Shown piece by piece: positions 6,741-16,299 of a stretch of 64,000 nucleotides of DNA (its first letter is position 1; every line of letters starts with the position of its first letter). The notes beneath the pieces were generated by a model, which was not told where the DNA came from, did not search any database, and was given only the letters and a program-made list of their open reading frames with translations. The translations under genes were made by a program, and so were the position numbers. Source of the stretch: Streptococcus anginosus (GTDB lineage: Bacteria > Bacillota > Bacilli > Lactobacillales > Streptococcaceae); the NCBI RefSeq assembly GCF_900636475.1, contig NZ_LR134283.1:62001-126000 (forward strand). Direction: 5' to 3'.

Positions 6741-9299
6741 ATGAAACAAGTTTCTAAAACAATTTTAACAACTATTGCAACAATTGCTGCTCTTAATGCA
6801 GGACAACAAGCAGTTCAAGCAGAAGAATTATCAAAAGTAGATCCTCAAAAGACTGAAGTCGATCAAGTTCAAAAAGAAGTAACTCAAGCAGATGTGACGG
6901 CAAGTCAAACAAAAGTAACTGCCGCAAATACAGCAGTTAAAGCGCAGGAAACAGCTGTTGCGACAGCTAGACAAGAAGTCACAGTTGCTGAAAAGAAAGC
7001 AAGTACTGCACAAACTAATCTTTCTCAAGCAGAGAAAGTAGTTGCTGAAGCAACACCAGGAAATATTTCTAAAGCAGAACAGACGGTGAAAAATACGCAA
7101 ACGGCTGTAGAAAATGCTGAGAAAGCTGTTACAGCAAGTCAAGCAGCTCAAACACAAGCTCAATCAGTTGTCACAAGTCAGGAAAAAGTTACGAAACAGG
7201 CACAGGAAGCGGTGAAGGTAAAACAGGGTGAAGTAAGTAAAGCCAAAGAAAAAGTTGCGCAAAAACAAGCGATTTTAGATGGTACAGGCACAAAAGAAAT
7301 CATTGAAAAAGCTGAACAAACACAAGCTAAGGTTAATGCTGATAAAGAAGCAGTTGCCAAAGCTCAAACGAACTTGGTTGAAGCGAAGCAAGCAGACGCT
7401 AAGCGTGAGAAAGCTCTAGCGTCCGCTGAAAAAGAAGTACAGATTGCTAAAGCTACTGAACAAGAAACAGGACTTGATTATGCGCATAAAGTAAATGATG
7501 CAAATAAAACAGCCGATAAACTCTTTGAAGCTGATTCTAACTTAACAAAAGCCAATCATAAAGTTGAAGCTATCAATACGATTACGCTTTCGCAAGATTA
7601 TATTGCAGCTCTACGAGACTATAATCAAAACTTTACTAAATATAGTAAAGCAGAATTAAAGGCTCAAACTGATAAGCTGGTTGCTATGGGAAAGGCACTC
7701 GCTAAACAGAATCAATTTAAAACGAATCAAGATGATAGTGATCTTGATACCTTAGATTTGAATCATCTCCCAGCCGAAGTTCGAGAAGAGATGTCTCTCT
7801 TTGCGGCTGATTTGCTCAATCAAATTCGTGCAGCTTTTGGAACAGCGAAAGTTGAAGTTTCTAGAGGTGCAACTGAAGCAGTTAATGAACATGTTTCCAC
7901 TTCTGCAACGAATGGTGTGAAAGGTCATGATCGAGTAAATCTAGATCGAGTACTAGCTAAAGTAGGCATTACTAGCGGAACAGAAGAAAGCATTGGCTTA
8001 ATGGGTGGATCTGGTTCTGCTCGGAAACAACAGAGAATCAGTCCACGTGAGTTAAAACGACTGATTTATAATAACATCTTGAACTTGATGTTTAATGCTT
8101 TTGAAGATGTAGAGGATAATGAAAACAATGAGTTTCTCCATGCTGGAACGCTAGCTGGATTATCTGAAAGCGGTGTGAAAAAGGCTTACTTAGGAGTCGG
8201 TACATCTTATAAAGATGACTTTTGGCAAGTAGTCAACTTCCTCTTTGTGTATGATAAGGCTCTTACACAACCAAATACCTTTGACGCCAAAGCATTGTCT
8301 AATCCATTTGATAGTAAGGAAGTCTTAGTCCGTCAAAAAGCGGCGCAAAGCGCTTATGATTTAGCTAAGAAAGCTGACGAACAAGCCAAAGCGAATCAAG
8401 CCCAAGCAGAAACAGACTATCAAAAAGCGAAAGAGAAGCTAGCGCTTGTGACTGCTAAACGGGATAGTTTGAAAGCTGAAACTCCTTTAACTCCTGCCGC
8501 AGAAACAGCTCTCACAAAAGCACAGGAAACGTTGAAAGTAGATGAAGCAGAAAACAAAGCGGCACAAAAGGCGGTGAAGCAACTAACTGCGGATGTTAAG
8601 GCGAAACAAGAAGCTTTAGCGCAAGCCAAAGCGGAATTAGCTCAAACAGAAACAGAGTTAAAAGCTCTTGAAGCGATTCTTTCAACGGAACAATCCACTT
8701 TAGCTGCTAAACAAGCAACTCTTGCACAAGCAAGAAGACTTGTTAAACAACGTGAAGCTGAATTAGTACAAGTAAAAGAACACCGTACAAAAGCACAAGC
8801 AGTTGTTGCTCAATTGAAAGCCGCTCCAGCCATGCTGAAACAAGCTCAAATGGCTTATCGCTCTGCTAAACAAATGTTATTTGAAAAGAAAGAAATATTA
8901 GGACGTGAAGAAGCTAAATTGACTGTATTAAAAGCTGAACAAGCAGAAGTGACAAAACAACATCAAGCACTTGTGAAGATTTATCAAGAACAATTGGAAG
9001 CAGAACGTCAAGCTAAATTAGCGGAACAAAAAGCAGTTATTGAAAAAGCAGGCGGACAAGCAGTTCCAGTCTTTGATGAAACTGGTAAATTGGTTTCTTA
9101 CGAAAGTATGTATAAACAAGCTACACAATTATTAGTGGGAAGTCAATCAACTGTTCAGCCAGTTCAGGTAAATTATTCAACTCGTTTTGAAAAAGCACTT
9201 CCTTCTACTGGTGAAAAAGGCTCAATCTTGAGTGCAATTGGTGGATTGCTTCTAATTGGCTTTAGCTTTGTGGAATATAAAAGAAAAGAAGTGAAATAA
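6741..9299 (+). CDS. LPXTG surface protein, Sec10/PgrA surface-exclusion type
   Basis: 852 residues: signal peptide at 1-27 (ending VQA-EE); a long Ala/Lys/Gln/Glu-rich coiled coil (about 35-255); a globular central part (about 265-520) with NHLPAEVREEMSLFAADLLN, LDRVLAKVGI and GLSESGVKKAYLGVG; a second coiled coil (about 530-780); and a cell-wall sorting signal LPSTGE at 820-825 with hydrophobic segment and basic tail. The central part and layout match the Sec10/PgrA family of conjugative plasmids, where such proteins lower transfer into cells that already carry the element. Here it probably gives surface exclusion or shapes mating contact. AGGAG lies before the ATG. Confidence 0.88.
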   Translation: MKQVSKTILTTIATIAALNAGQQAVQAEELSKVDPQKTEVDQVQKEVTQADVTASQTKVTAANTAVKAQETAVATARQEVTVAEKKASTAQTNLSQAEKVVAEATPGNISKAEQTVKNTQTAVENAEKAVTASQAAQTQAQSVVTSQEKVTKQAQEAVKVKQGEVSKAKEKVAQKQAILDGTGTKEIIEKAEQTQAKVNADKEAVAKAQTNLVEAKQADAKREKALASAEKEVQIAKATEQETGLDYAHKVNDANKTADKLFEADSNLTKANHKVEAINTITLSQDYIAALRDYNQNFTKYSKAELKAQTDKLVAMGKALAKQNQFKTNQDDSDLDTLDLNHLPAEVREEMSLFAADLLNQIRAAFGTAKVEVSRGATEAVNEHVSTSATNGVKGHDRVNLDRVLAKVGITSGTEESIGLMGGSGSARKQQRISPRELKRLIYNNILNLMFNAFEDVEDNENNEFLHAGTLAGLSESGVKKAYLGVGTSYKDDFWQVVNFLFVYDKALTQPNTFDAKALSNPFDSKEVLVRQKAAQSAYDLAKKADEQAKANQAQAETDYQKAKEKLALVTAKRDSLKAETPLTPAAETALTKAQETLKVDEAENKAAQKAVKQLTADVKAKQEALAQAKAELAQTETELKALEAILSTEQSTLAAKQATLAQARRLVKQREAELVQVKEHRTKAQAVVAQLKAAPAMLKQAQMAYRSAKQMLFEKKEILGREEAKLTVLKAEQAEVTKQHQALVKIYQEQLEAERQAKLAEQKAVIEKAGGQAVPVFDETGKLVSYESMYKQATQLLVGSQSTVQPVQVNYSTRFEKALPSTGEKGSILSAIGGLLLIGFSFVEYKRKEVK

Positions 9300-9308
9300 G
9301 GAGCAAGT

Positions 9309-9356
9309 ATGTATTTAATGTATTTTCGGATGGCTCGTGCGCCAGCCTTGGATTGA
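9309..9356 (+). CDS. Possible 15-residue peptide between two surface genes
   Basis: AAGGAG overlaps the stop codon of the preceding gene and is followed 5 bp later by ATG; the frame reads MYLMYFRMARAPALD. The stretch also contains a small hairpin (GGCT / AGCC). It could be a leader peptide or chance; the ribosome binding site is the only support. Confidence 0.2.
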   Translation: MYLMYFRMARAPALD

Positions 9357-9413
9357 GTGTATCAAATGGGAAATGTTAATTATTAGTTTAAAATACAAGG
9401 AGAAACTGAAAAC

Positions 9414-12400
9414 ATGAAATCAAATGAAACAAAAACGTATGGTTCTATCCGTAAGATTAAGGCTTATGGTGCTTGTGGAGTTATTTTAGGGCTTGCTGCT
9501 TTAGCTGTGGCAACAGCGCAAACAAGCTATGCTGATGAGGCAACAACTACTCCGAATACGGCTACAAATTTGCCAGCTAGTCAGCCTGCGCAAACCCAAG
9601 CCGCTAAACAAACGATTGCTCAGGCGAATCAAGCCCAAGGAACTGTAAATGTCACAGTAGATAATTCGCAAGTTAATCAAGCAGCTAACCAAGCTCAAAA
9701 TGCTGGTGTTAAGGTTGTACAAGATACTCCAGTTGATAAGGGTACAACGAATACGTTAACTGAAACGCAAAAGGCACAAGCTGAAATTGCAGCAGATCAA
9801 GCAAAACAAAAAGCTGCGGTTGAACAAACAACGGCTGATTATCAAAAAGCGAAAGTGGATCATGCAAAAGCGGTTGAAGAAACCAAGCAAAAGAATGCGC
9901 AAATTGAAGCAGAAAATAAAGCTTTGAAAGAAGCACATGACAAGGCTAGCCAACAAGCAGCGCAAACCAATCAAGCAGTGGAACAAGTGAAAGCTAAGAT
10001 TAAAGCTGAGTTTCCAGATGCCAAAGTGACGGAGACCACTAAAGAACTTAAAGTGGATCCAACCAAAACGTCTTATGATGCCTATACAAAAGTTGTCGAT
10101 CAAGTAAAAGCTGAAAATAAAAAAGCTACTGAAACCTATCAAGCTGAAAAAGCGAAAGAAAATCAAGAAATCGCAGAGACAAAGGCTTATAACGAAGCGG
10201 TGCAAAAACGCAATAGTGAGAACAAGGCAAAAGTAGAAGCCGAAAATGCAGAAATTGCCAAACGCAACCAAGCTCAGTTGGCTCATAAACAATCTGTTGA
10301 AGCAGAAAATGAAGCAATCAAAAAACGCAATGCAGCCGGTCAAGCAAAGGTAGATGCAGAAAACAAGGAAATTGATAAATTCAATAAGGAAGTTGCGGAA
10401 TTTAACAAGTCTGAAGATGAGCGGGTTGCGAAAGAAAAAGCGCAAGCTGAAAAAGATAAGGCAAAAGACGGTTATTTGTCTCAAGCGTCAGTTCAGAATT
10501 TAATTTATAATTCAGAACCAAATGCAACATTTGAAGTGTTGACACCTAATTCTGGTTATCAAGCTCTTAGTTCAGGTGATGAAATATATGGACCACAAGA
10601 AAAAATTGCTCAAGGTAAATTTGTTGGTACGATTAATTTAAAACAAGGTAAGAGTATTCAAGTAAAATATAGCAATCTTCAAAATTCTTTTTACAATGGT
10701 AAGAAAATTTCTAGTGTTGTGTTGACTTATACTAATAAAACAAAAGATCCAAATCCTAAAGCAGACTTAGGAATGGCGTTCTTTAAAGATCCAACAAAGA
10801 CATTTTGGCTATTTACAACGACAAATAGTGATACGATTCCAACTGAAGTGGGCATTGACTTAGAATTTTTTGATGATAAAGGTCAAAAAATTTCTTTGAC
10901 AAAAGATGAAGCGTTGATTGGACTTGCTTCACTGAATAATGATACTACGATGAATGGTGCAAATGCTCAACGTTCCGCAATTGAACAAGTACGGGTTAAT
11001 AATGGTGAAATTGTTGAAATTACCGGAAGCAGTGTTAAAAAACATGGAAATTTAGCTTATTCTGATACAGATAATCACTTTAAATCTGCTGGCTCGAAAT
11101 TTGAGCAAGATGATTGGGATACAGGAACGAGTAGTAGTCGTTATTATGGTGCTGCTGTAGCTAAATTTAAGAATGTAGATAAAATTTCTTTAACGTCTAT
11201 TTCTTATAAACGTCCTACGGTTTGGTTAGCTATCAATTCTGAAATTGCAGTACCAAAAGTTCCGACTGCACCACGTTATAAAGAATCGAAATCTCATAAG
11301 ACTTTTACTCCTGAAAAACTCAAAGAAGTTCCAACTCCTAAATTGGAAGAGTTGAAGAAGTTCGTTCCTGAAAAGGAAAAAACTGTACCAACTCCAAAAG
11401 TTAAATTGATGTTGGTAAAAGTGAATGGTGTACCAACTCCAATCTATAAGCCAAAAGAAAAAGAACCAACTGCTCCCGTAGTGCCAACGGTACATGTTCA
11501 TGATTATAAATTATCTACTCGTCCGCAAATTGCGAAAGCTGTTGAAAATTCGGATAAGATGAATATTAACGGTCAGTATGTTGCTAAAAACTCGCTTAAT
11601 CGTTTTGCTTTGCAGACGGAAGTTCTTCCTGCTAATCGAACAACTTATACAAAGTTAGTCTTTAATGACCATTTACCATCAGGCTTTAAGTTAGATGTAG
11701 AAAAAACAAAAGAAGCCAATAAAGGCTATGAGGTTGTTTATAATGAAAAAACGAATTTCTTGAGCTTTACAGCTAAAAAAGAAATCCTTGATGCAGTTAA
11801 TAAAAACCGTGCGAAGGAATATCAATTGGAGGCATTGTCTGTCTGGGGTCGTCCTCAGAATGACGCTGCAGATTACGAAAATGTCTTTGAAATGGTTGTA
11901 AACGAAGGACATAGTAAGGGTGGCTATACACGTAAATCAAATAAAGTGTTAATTCATACGCCAGGTAAACAACAACCAAACAAACCAAATGATCCAAAGA
12001 ATCCAAATCGGGATCCATTAAAACCAGAAAAGCATAATTACAATGCTGCTGGAAAATTGGTAGATGGCAAAGAAATGTTGCCTGAAGGAATCAATTACTA
12101 CGTTTCTAAATGGACGAATCGTCCAAACAAGAACGACAAATCTGGCAAAGAAGCGATTGCTAAAGGCTTTGCATACATTGAAGATTATCAAGATGATGCA
12201 GTAACACCGCTCGAAAGTCGATTCCAAGTAAAAGATGCACAGGGTAAAGCTGTGAATGGATTGAAGATGTATCATGTTTTAGATCGTAAGACACTCTCTA
12301 AAGCCTTAAATGATATGATTGATCGTTCAGGTATTTCTCCAAAAAGTGCGTTTTATATGTGGGTTGCCGAAAAACCAGAAGAATTTTACAAGGCTTATGT

Positions 12401-13193
12401 GCAAACTGGTATGGATCTATATTTTCACACACCAATGAAAAATAAAAAGAGTTTTATTGGAAAATATACCAACCAAACTTTCCAAGTACAGTTCGGCAAT
12501 GGCTATTACTCAAATGTAGTAGTAAATCATGTGCCAGAGCTAAAAGTTCAAAAGCAGGTTTACAATAAATTAGGTGACGGTCAAAATCTGGATGGTAAGC
12601 TTGTTAAATTGGGTGATAAGTTCTATTACTTCTTAGATGGAGCTAAGTTGCCTGCAAATCGTGGTGAAGCACTCAAAGAATACCGATTCTTTGATGATTT
12701 TGACCAAAAAGGTGATGAATTTACTGGCGAATATAAAGCTCTTGCAGGGGTTGACATCAAATTGAAAGATGGTTCAGTGATTAAGGCAGGTACAGACTTA
12801 TCACAATATGCGGAGCTGAAATATAACAAAGCCAAAGGTGTTGTCGAGATTTCTATGAAGCAAGACTTCTTGGATAAGGTAGATAATGCTTCCGAGTTTG
12901 ACGTGGATGCTGCGATTCAAATGAAACGGATTGCGGCTGGAACATTTGAAAACACCTATAAAAACGTAGTAAATGGTCATGAAGTTGTTTCTAATACGGT
13001 TAAAACAAGTACACCTGAACCGGAAAAACCACAACCTAAGAAACCAACTCCAGCTCCAAAAACACCAGCTCCAAAAACACCAGCTCCAACTTTACCACAA
13101 ACAGGTACAGCTTCTGGTATTGGATTGTCTGTTTTGGGAATGATTCTTGCAGGCTTTGGTTTATTTGGTTTGAAAAAGCATAAAGAAAATTAA
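9414..13193 (+). CDS. Antigen I/II-family adhesin, LPXTG anchored
   Basis: 1259 residues. Order: YSIRK-like signal (YGSIRKIKAYGACG) with cleavage near residue 41; an alanine-rich heptad A region (about 120-345, repeats such as RNAAGQAKVDAENKE); a GbpC/Spa V domain (about 350-612); a short proline-rich P region (about 613-705, PTPK motifs); C-terminal isopeptide-type domains (about 706-1200); and an LPQTG signal (1227-1231) with basic tail. This is the layout of SspA/SspB/Pas-type fibrillar adhesins that bind salivary glycoproteins, collagen or other bacteria. It is shorter than the typical 1500-1600 residues, mainly in the A and P regions. AAGGAG precedes the ATG. As element cargo it can spread host-binding ability. 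Confidence 0.93.
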   Translation: MKSNETKTYGSIRKIKAYGACGVILGLAALAVATAQTSYADEATTTPNTATNLPASQPAQTQAAKQTIAQANQAQGTVNVTVDNSQVNQAANQAQNAGVKVVQDTPVDKGTTNTLTETQKAQAEIAADQAKQKAAVEQTTADYQKAKVDHAKAVEETKQKNAQIEAENKALKEAHDKASQQAAQTNQAVEQVKAKIKAEFPDAKVTETTKELKVDPTKTSYDAYTKVVDQVKAENKKATETYQAEKAKENQEIAETKAYNEAVQKRNSENKAKVEAENAEIAKRNQAQLAHKQSVEAENEAIKKRNAAGQAKVDAENKEIDKFNKEVAEFNKSEDERVAKEKAQAEKDKAKDGYLSQASVQNLIYNSEPNATFEVLTPNSGYQALSSGDEIYGPQEKIAQGKFVGTINLKQGKSIQVKYSNLQNSFYNGKKISSVVLTYTNKTKDPNPKADLGMAFFKDPTKTFWLFTTTNSDTIPTEVGIDLEFFDDKGQKISLTKDEALIGLASLNNDTTMNGANAQRSAIEQVRVNNGEIVEITGSSVKKHGNLAYSDTDNHFKSAGSKFEQDDWDTGTSSSRYYGAAVAKFKNVDKISLTSISYKRPTVWLAINSEIAVPKVPTAPRYKESKSHKTFTPEKLKEVPTPKLEELKKFVPEKEKTVPTPKVKLMLVKVNGVPTPIYKPKEKEPTAPVVPTVHVHDYKLSTRPQIAKAVENSDKMNINGQYVAKNSLNRFALQTEVLPANRTTYTKLVFNDHLPSGFKLDVEKTKEANKGYEVVYNEKTNFLSFTAKKEILDAVNKNRAKEYQLEALSVWGRPQNDAADYENVFEMVVNEGHSKGGYTRKSNKVLIHTPGKQQPNKPNDPKNPNRDPLKPEKHNYNAAGKLVDGKEMLPEGINYYVSKWTNRPNKNDKSGKEAIAKGFAYIEDYQDDAVTPLESRFQVKDAQGKAVNGLKMYHVLDRKTLSKALNDMIDRSGISPKSAFYMWVAEKPEEFYKAYVQTGMDLYFHTPMKNKKSFIGKYTNQTFQVQFGNGYYSNVVVNHVPELKVQKQVYNKLGDGQNLDGKLVKLGDKFYYFLDGAKLPANRGEALKEYRFFDDFDQKGDEFTGEYKALAGVDIKLKDGSVIKAGTDLSQYAELKYNKAKGVVEISMKQDFLDKVDNASEFDVDAAIQMKRIAAGTFENTYKNVVNGHEVVSNTVKTSTPEPEKPQPKKPTPAPKTPAPKTPAPTLPQTGTASGIGLSVLGMILAGFGLFGLKKHKEN

Positions 13194-13211
13194 AGAAACA
13201 CAATCTGTCAT

Positions 13212-13238
13212 CCAGTCATAAGGTTGTTTTATGACTGG
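13212..13238 (+). other. Hairpin between surface-protein genes
   Basis: CCAGTCATAA / TTATGACTGG, a perfect 10-bp stem with a 7-nt loop. Only a weak T-run follows, so it may reduce but not end transcription into the next LPXTG gene. Confidence 0.5.
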
Positions 13239-13272
13239 GTGATGTTTGATAAAAAAGAAAGAGGTATTCTAT

Positions 13273-14043
13273 ATGACCAAAAAACAATTTCTTGCAGCAC
13301 TAGCTGTTTCTACCCTCGTTTTGGCAAATAGTGGAGCTGCTTTGGCGGAGGTAACGCCTCCTGTGGTGGATCCTTCTACTCCTGGAGTGGTGGCACCAGA
13401 CCCATCTACCCCTACGCCATCAGAGCCGAGTCAGCCAGCACCAGAAACACCAGTAGATCCGACGACACCGTCCACTAATCCATCTGAGCCAAAGCCAGAA
13501 ACCCCAGGAACAACTCCATCAGAACCTTCTGTTCCTTCCGATCCAACGACACCTTCAACGAATCCATCGACGGAACCAAAGCAACCAACTCCAGCACCAG
13601 CGGAACCAGAAAAACCTTCTAAAGATGAGAAAAAGGAAGATCCCCAACCGACTCCCAAACCTACAGAAGAACAACCAAAAACAACAGATGAGGCAAATCA
13701 AGCAGGTAAAAGTCAAGTTGGTACCACTTCCACTTCAACAGGACAAGTGGTTCAGGATGTAGCCCCTAATAAACCTGTCCATACAGAAAATGGCTATACG
13801 ATTGTAGGAGTACAAGATAGTCATCCCGTGATCGCAAATGGCGATGGAACAACTTCTGTGGTGGAACCTGAAGTCGTAGGGGCAACGGTTAATGCGGATA
13901 AAACCGTCACCGTTTCCACTGCTACAGGAGAGAAGAAAACACTCCCTCATACGGGTGAAGCAAGTAGTGTCCTTACAGTATTAGGAGGCTGCCTCCTTTC
14001 AGGTTTGGCATTAGTAGGTGTTCGCAAACGTAAAAAAGACTAA
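13273..14043 (+). CDS. Proline-rich LPXTG surface protein
   Basis: 256 residues from ATG 13273, chosen because AAGAAAGAGG lies just upstream and the sequence then starts with a proper signal peptide (MTKKQFLAALAVSTLVLANS, cleavage near residue 26). Residues about 28-140 are a Pro/Thr/Ser/Glu repeat region typical of wall-spanning stalks. A small folded part follows (about 165-215, NGYTIVGVQDSHPVIANGDG), then LPHTG (224-228), a hydrophobic stretch and KRKKD. Similar small LPXTG proteins occur on conjugative elements; the function is not known, though a role at the cell surface during mating is plausible. Confidence 0.85.
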   Translation: MTKKQFLAALAVSTLVLANSGAALAEVTPPVVDPSTPGVVAPDPSTPTPSEPSQPAPETPVDPTTPSTNPSEPKPETPGTTPSEPSVPSDPTTPSTNPSTEPKQPTPAPAEPEKPSKDEKKEDPQPTPKPTEEQPKTTDEANQAGKSQVGTTSTSTGQVVQDVAPNKPVHTENGYTIVGVQDSHPVIANGDGTTSVVEPEVVGATVNADKTVTVSTATGEKKTLPHTGEASSVLTVLGGCLLSGLALVGVRKRKKD

Positions 14044-14079
14044 CCAGGTAGATGATTGATTTGATTTTATAACAAAATT

Positions 14080-14125
14080 GGTTACAAGAAGATAAGAACC
14101 AGATGCTTGTGACCTTTTATTTTTG
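14080..14125 (+). terminator. Terminator after the surface-protein genes
   Basis: GGTTACAAG (14080-14088) pairs with CTTGTGACC (14106-14114), one G-T pair, followed by TTTTATTTTT. It separates the surface genes from the transfer operon. Confidence 0.7.
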
Positions 14126-14156
14126 AAAAGATTAAAAGAAAGAAGGAATATATATT

Positions 14157-14384
14157 ATGGATACAGCAGTACGTGTTGTCATTGCTTTAGGTGGGGTTCT
14201 TGCAATTGTTGGACTTGGCTGGGTATTGACAGGAGCGTTTGATTATTTTGCGGGACGTAAAAATGGGAATCCTCAAATGATGGATCAGGGGATGACCTCA
14301 ATGATCTCTGGCGGAGCCATCGCAGCGATTGCAGCAGGAGTTGCAGCAGCCATTGTAGCTGCTATGCGTGCCATTACATTTTAG
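14157..14384 (+). CDS. VirB2-like pilin-type small membrane protein
   Basis: 75 residues with two hydrophobic helices (about 5-30 and 50-72) separated by a short polar loop with FDYFAGRKNGNPQMM. Size, two-helix layout, Gly/Ala-rich second helix and place as first gene of the secretion operon match the VirB2-like component of Gram-positive type IV secretion systems. It sits in the cytoplasmic membrane. GAAAGAAGGA precedes the ATG. Confidence 0.7.
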   Translation: MDTAVRVVIALGGVLAIVGLGWVLTGAFDYFAGRKNGNPQMMDQGMTSMISGGAIAAIAAGVAAAIVAAMRAITF

Positions 14385-14434
14385 AAAAAAGTGACTAAGG
14401 CAAAGAAAATGAGTTATCCATTACTCTAAAAATA

Positions 14435-14443
14435 TGGTATAAT
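14435..14443 (+). promoter_or_regulatory. Extended -10 promoter inside the transfer operon
   Basis: TGGTATAAT, an extended -10 box, about 30 bp before the ATG at 14479; the -35 is weak. It would allow separate expression of the genes from 14479 on. Confidence 0.55.
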
Positions 14444-14478
14444 AAAGGCAATGAAACAAGAAGAGAGGATGTGAGACA

Positions 14479-15024
14479 ATGGCTGAAACATTTGATTATG
14501 TGGGATTTGCAAGAGACTTTGAAAAACGTTATGGTCGTCCACCGACGTCTGAAGAACTTGAAAAAGGCATAGATCCTTTGGAAGGAATGATGAGAATTCC
14601 TACCCAAGAGGAAGTAGAGACGGAAATGGCTCGTATTAATGCTTCTTACAAACCTAGCTTTGGGGAACGCCTAAAAACAGGGCTTAGCTTTTTAGGTAGA
14701 AATGGTATTAAGGCTTTTGTTCTACTACTTCAAACGCCAATCTACCTCACACTCTTTTTCTTTAATTTAATTAAATCAACTATCGGAGTTGCGGTTATAT
14801 ATGTTGTGACAAAAGGTATTGTTGGTGTTTTGCTATCAGAGTTTTTGTCTTGGCGAAACGTAGAGACTTTATCGCAGACTTCAAATTTATTTCGCTTTTT
14901 TGCACAAGATTTTATGACGGATAAATTAGAGCCAATTTATTTTACTGAGATTGATATTATAATCTGTATTATTTTTACATTCTTATTAGCCTTAGTTGCT
15001 ACGTTTTCAAAAACAGAGACTTAA
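14479..15024 (+). CDS. Membrane protein of the transfer operon, unknown
   Basis: 181 residues. The soluble N-terminus (1-70) starts MAETFDYVGFARDFEKRYGR and has repeated PPTSEE / PTQEEVE motifs. Hydrophobic segments follow at about 75-100, 100-125 and 153-177. GAGAGGATG lies upstream of the ATG. It is bracketed by the pilin-like gene and a strong terminator. No family recognised; location suggests an accessory membrane part of the secretion channel. Confidence 0.7.
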   Translation: MAETFDYVGFARDFEKRYGRPPTSEELEKGIDPLEGMMRIPTQEEVETEMARINASYKPSFGERLKTGLSFLGRNGIKAFVLLLQTPIYLTLFFFNLIKSTIGVAVIYVVTKGIVGVLLSEFLSWRNVETLSQTSNLFRFFAQDFMTDKLEPIYFTEIDIIICIIFTFLLALVATFSKTET

Positions 15025-15032
15025 AATATTTC

Positions 15033-15060
15033 AAGAACCTTTCGAGGTTCTTTTTATTTT
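15033..15060 (+). terminator. Strong terminator inside the transfer operon
   Basis: AAGAACCT-TTCG-AGGTTCTT with a stable UUCG tetraloop, then TTTATTTTTT. It lies between two genes that should both be needed for conjugation. Confidence 0.9.
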
Positions 15061-15077
15061 TTAAAGAAAGGAGAAGA

Positions 15078-15830
15078 ATGAAGGATATACTATCAGAGCT
15101 GACTAGAGGTCTTGGAAGCTATAATTCTTCTGTAAATAGTTCAATTAACGCAGTCAATAAATCTTTAATGGTGATTGGTTATATTCTTGTCTCAATTCTA
15201 TTTTTGATTGAGATGTTATCTTGGTATCGTTTTATTCGGAATCAGGGCGGAGAGATGACCTGGAAACTATTTTTAGAAGTAGCAGTCAAATACTTTATTG
15301 CTTATTTTTTGGTGGCTCAATCAGGAGCTGTTCTCAACGCTATCTTATGGTTTACCAATGTCATTACGAAGTTGATTAGCGTTGATTTGAGTGGAAATGA
15401 TTTATTTGAATTTGAAGCTTTGAAAAAAGGAGCCTATGGAATTAGAACGGGTCTTAACTTCTTAGCATATCTAATTGGTGCAGCTGCTACAATGTCTATA
15501 AAAGTTATGGTGCTACTACGATTTATTGAATTGTATTTTTACAGAGCTATAGCCCCGATCATTGTGGCCTTTTGGATGGGAGATGATACGAGACCGATTG
15601 CCAAAAATTTCTTGAAAACCTTTGGAGCGATTGCACTTCAAGGAGCTGTTATTGTTCTGCTATTGGTCATTTGGCAAGGATTCAAAGTTGATACAGCTAT
15701 ACAATTAGATAAAAATGGCTGGTTAGGAACTTACGCACCAGCTATTAGCTACATAGGCAAGTGCATTGTCTTTTTAATTCTATTGTTTGGCTCTCAACGC
15801 AAAGCCAAGCAGTTGTTACAAGTATCTTAA
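15078..15830 (+). CDS. VirB6-like polytopic membrane protein
   Basis: 250 residues with about five to six hydrophobic segments (near 30-48, 70-95, 125-145, 150-170, 180-200 and 225-243) and a soluble N-terminus with NSSVNSSINAVNKS. The late segment with GDDTRPIAKNFLKTFGAIAL is characteristic of VirB6/TrbL-like proteins of Gram-positive transfer systems. It should form part of the inner-membrane channel. GAAAGGAGAAG precedes the ATG directly after the terminator. Confidence 0.8.
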   Translation: MKDILSELTRGLGSYNSSVNSSINAVNKSLMVIGYILVSILFLIEMLSWYRFIRNQGGEMTWKLFLEVAVKYFIAYFLVAQSGAVLNAILWFTNVITKLISVDLSGNDLFEFEALKKGAYGIRTGLNFLAYLIGAAATMSIKVMVLLRFIELYFYRAIAPIIVAFWMGDDTRPIAKNFLKTFGAIALQGAVIVLLLVIWQGFKVDTAIQLDKNGWLGTYAPAISYIGKCIVFLILLFGSQRKAKQLLQVS

Positions 15831-15840
15831 GGAGGGGACT

Positions 15841-16299
15841 ATGGTTCATCAAAGACAGGAATACCAATATTTTCAAGAAAAAATCAGTCATCTAGAAAGT
15901 GAGGTGATCCGTTTGTCTCCCTATGAATCTGACTGTCGACGATTGAGGGATGTTATAGCGTCCAGTCTATTACAAGGACAGTTAACATTAAGTGAATTGC
16001 CACAAGCTATTCGTTTAATACAAGATGATGATCTTTTTTACACTTATGCTTGGCGGTTTGTGGAAGCTAAGGGAGATTGCCAATCTGGTATCATCATCTT
16101 AAAAATGCTTCGAGACGATTTGAACTATCTATTTTCAATTGGAAAAATGTCACAAAAACAGTATTCTCAATGGCTGGAGAAGTGGCTAAGTTTTTTAGAA
16201 CGTGGTAGAATAGCTTTTAAAGGAGAGAAAGACTTTGAGCGCTATTTTCAAGACCAAAAAGAAGCTAGCCGAAGCTTATTCAATGATTACGGCTTATGA
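15841..16299 (+). CDS. Unknown soluble protein of the transfer operon
   Basis: 152 residues from ATG 15841, which follows AAGGAGGGG at ideal spacing; a longer frame from 15787 overlaps the VirB6-like gene. Mostly alpha-helical, no signal or membrane segment: EYQYFQEKISHLESEVIRLS at the start, WLEKWLSFLERG near the end. The 3' end overlaps the next gene by 65 bp. No family recognised. Confidence 0.65.
   Translation: MVHQRQEYQYFQEKISHLESEVIRLSPYESDCRRLRDVIASSLLQGQLTLSELPQAIRLIQDDDLFYTYAWRFVEAKGDCQSGIIILKMLRDDLNYLFSIGKMSQKQYSQWLEKWLSFLERGRIAFKGEKDFERYFQDQKEASRSLFNDYGL

Noticed and set aside
9756..10484. 242-codon open frame on the minus strand
   Set aside because: It lies opposite the A region of the adhesin gene and encodes a Phe/Leu/Cys-rich product typical of the antisense of Lys/Glu/Ala-rich coiled coil.
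13273..13700. CRISPR-like or tandem DNA repeat
   Set aside because: The repetition follows Pro/Ser/Thr codons of a stalk region; units are irregular and there are no spacers.
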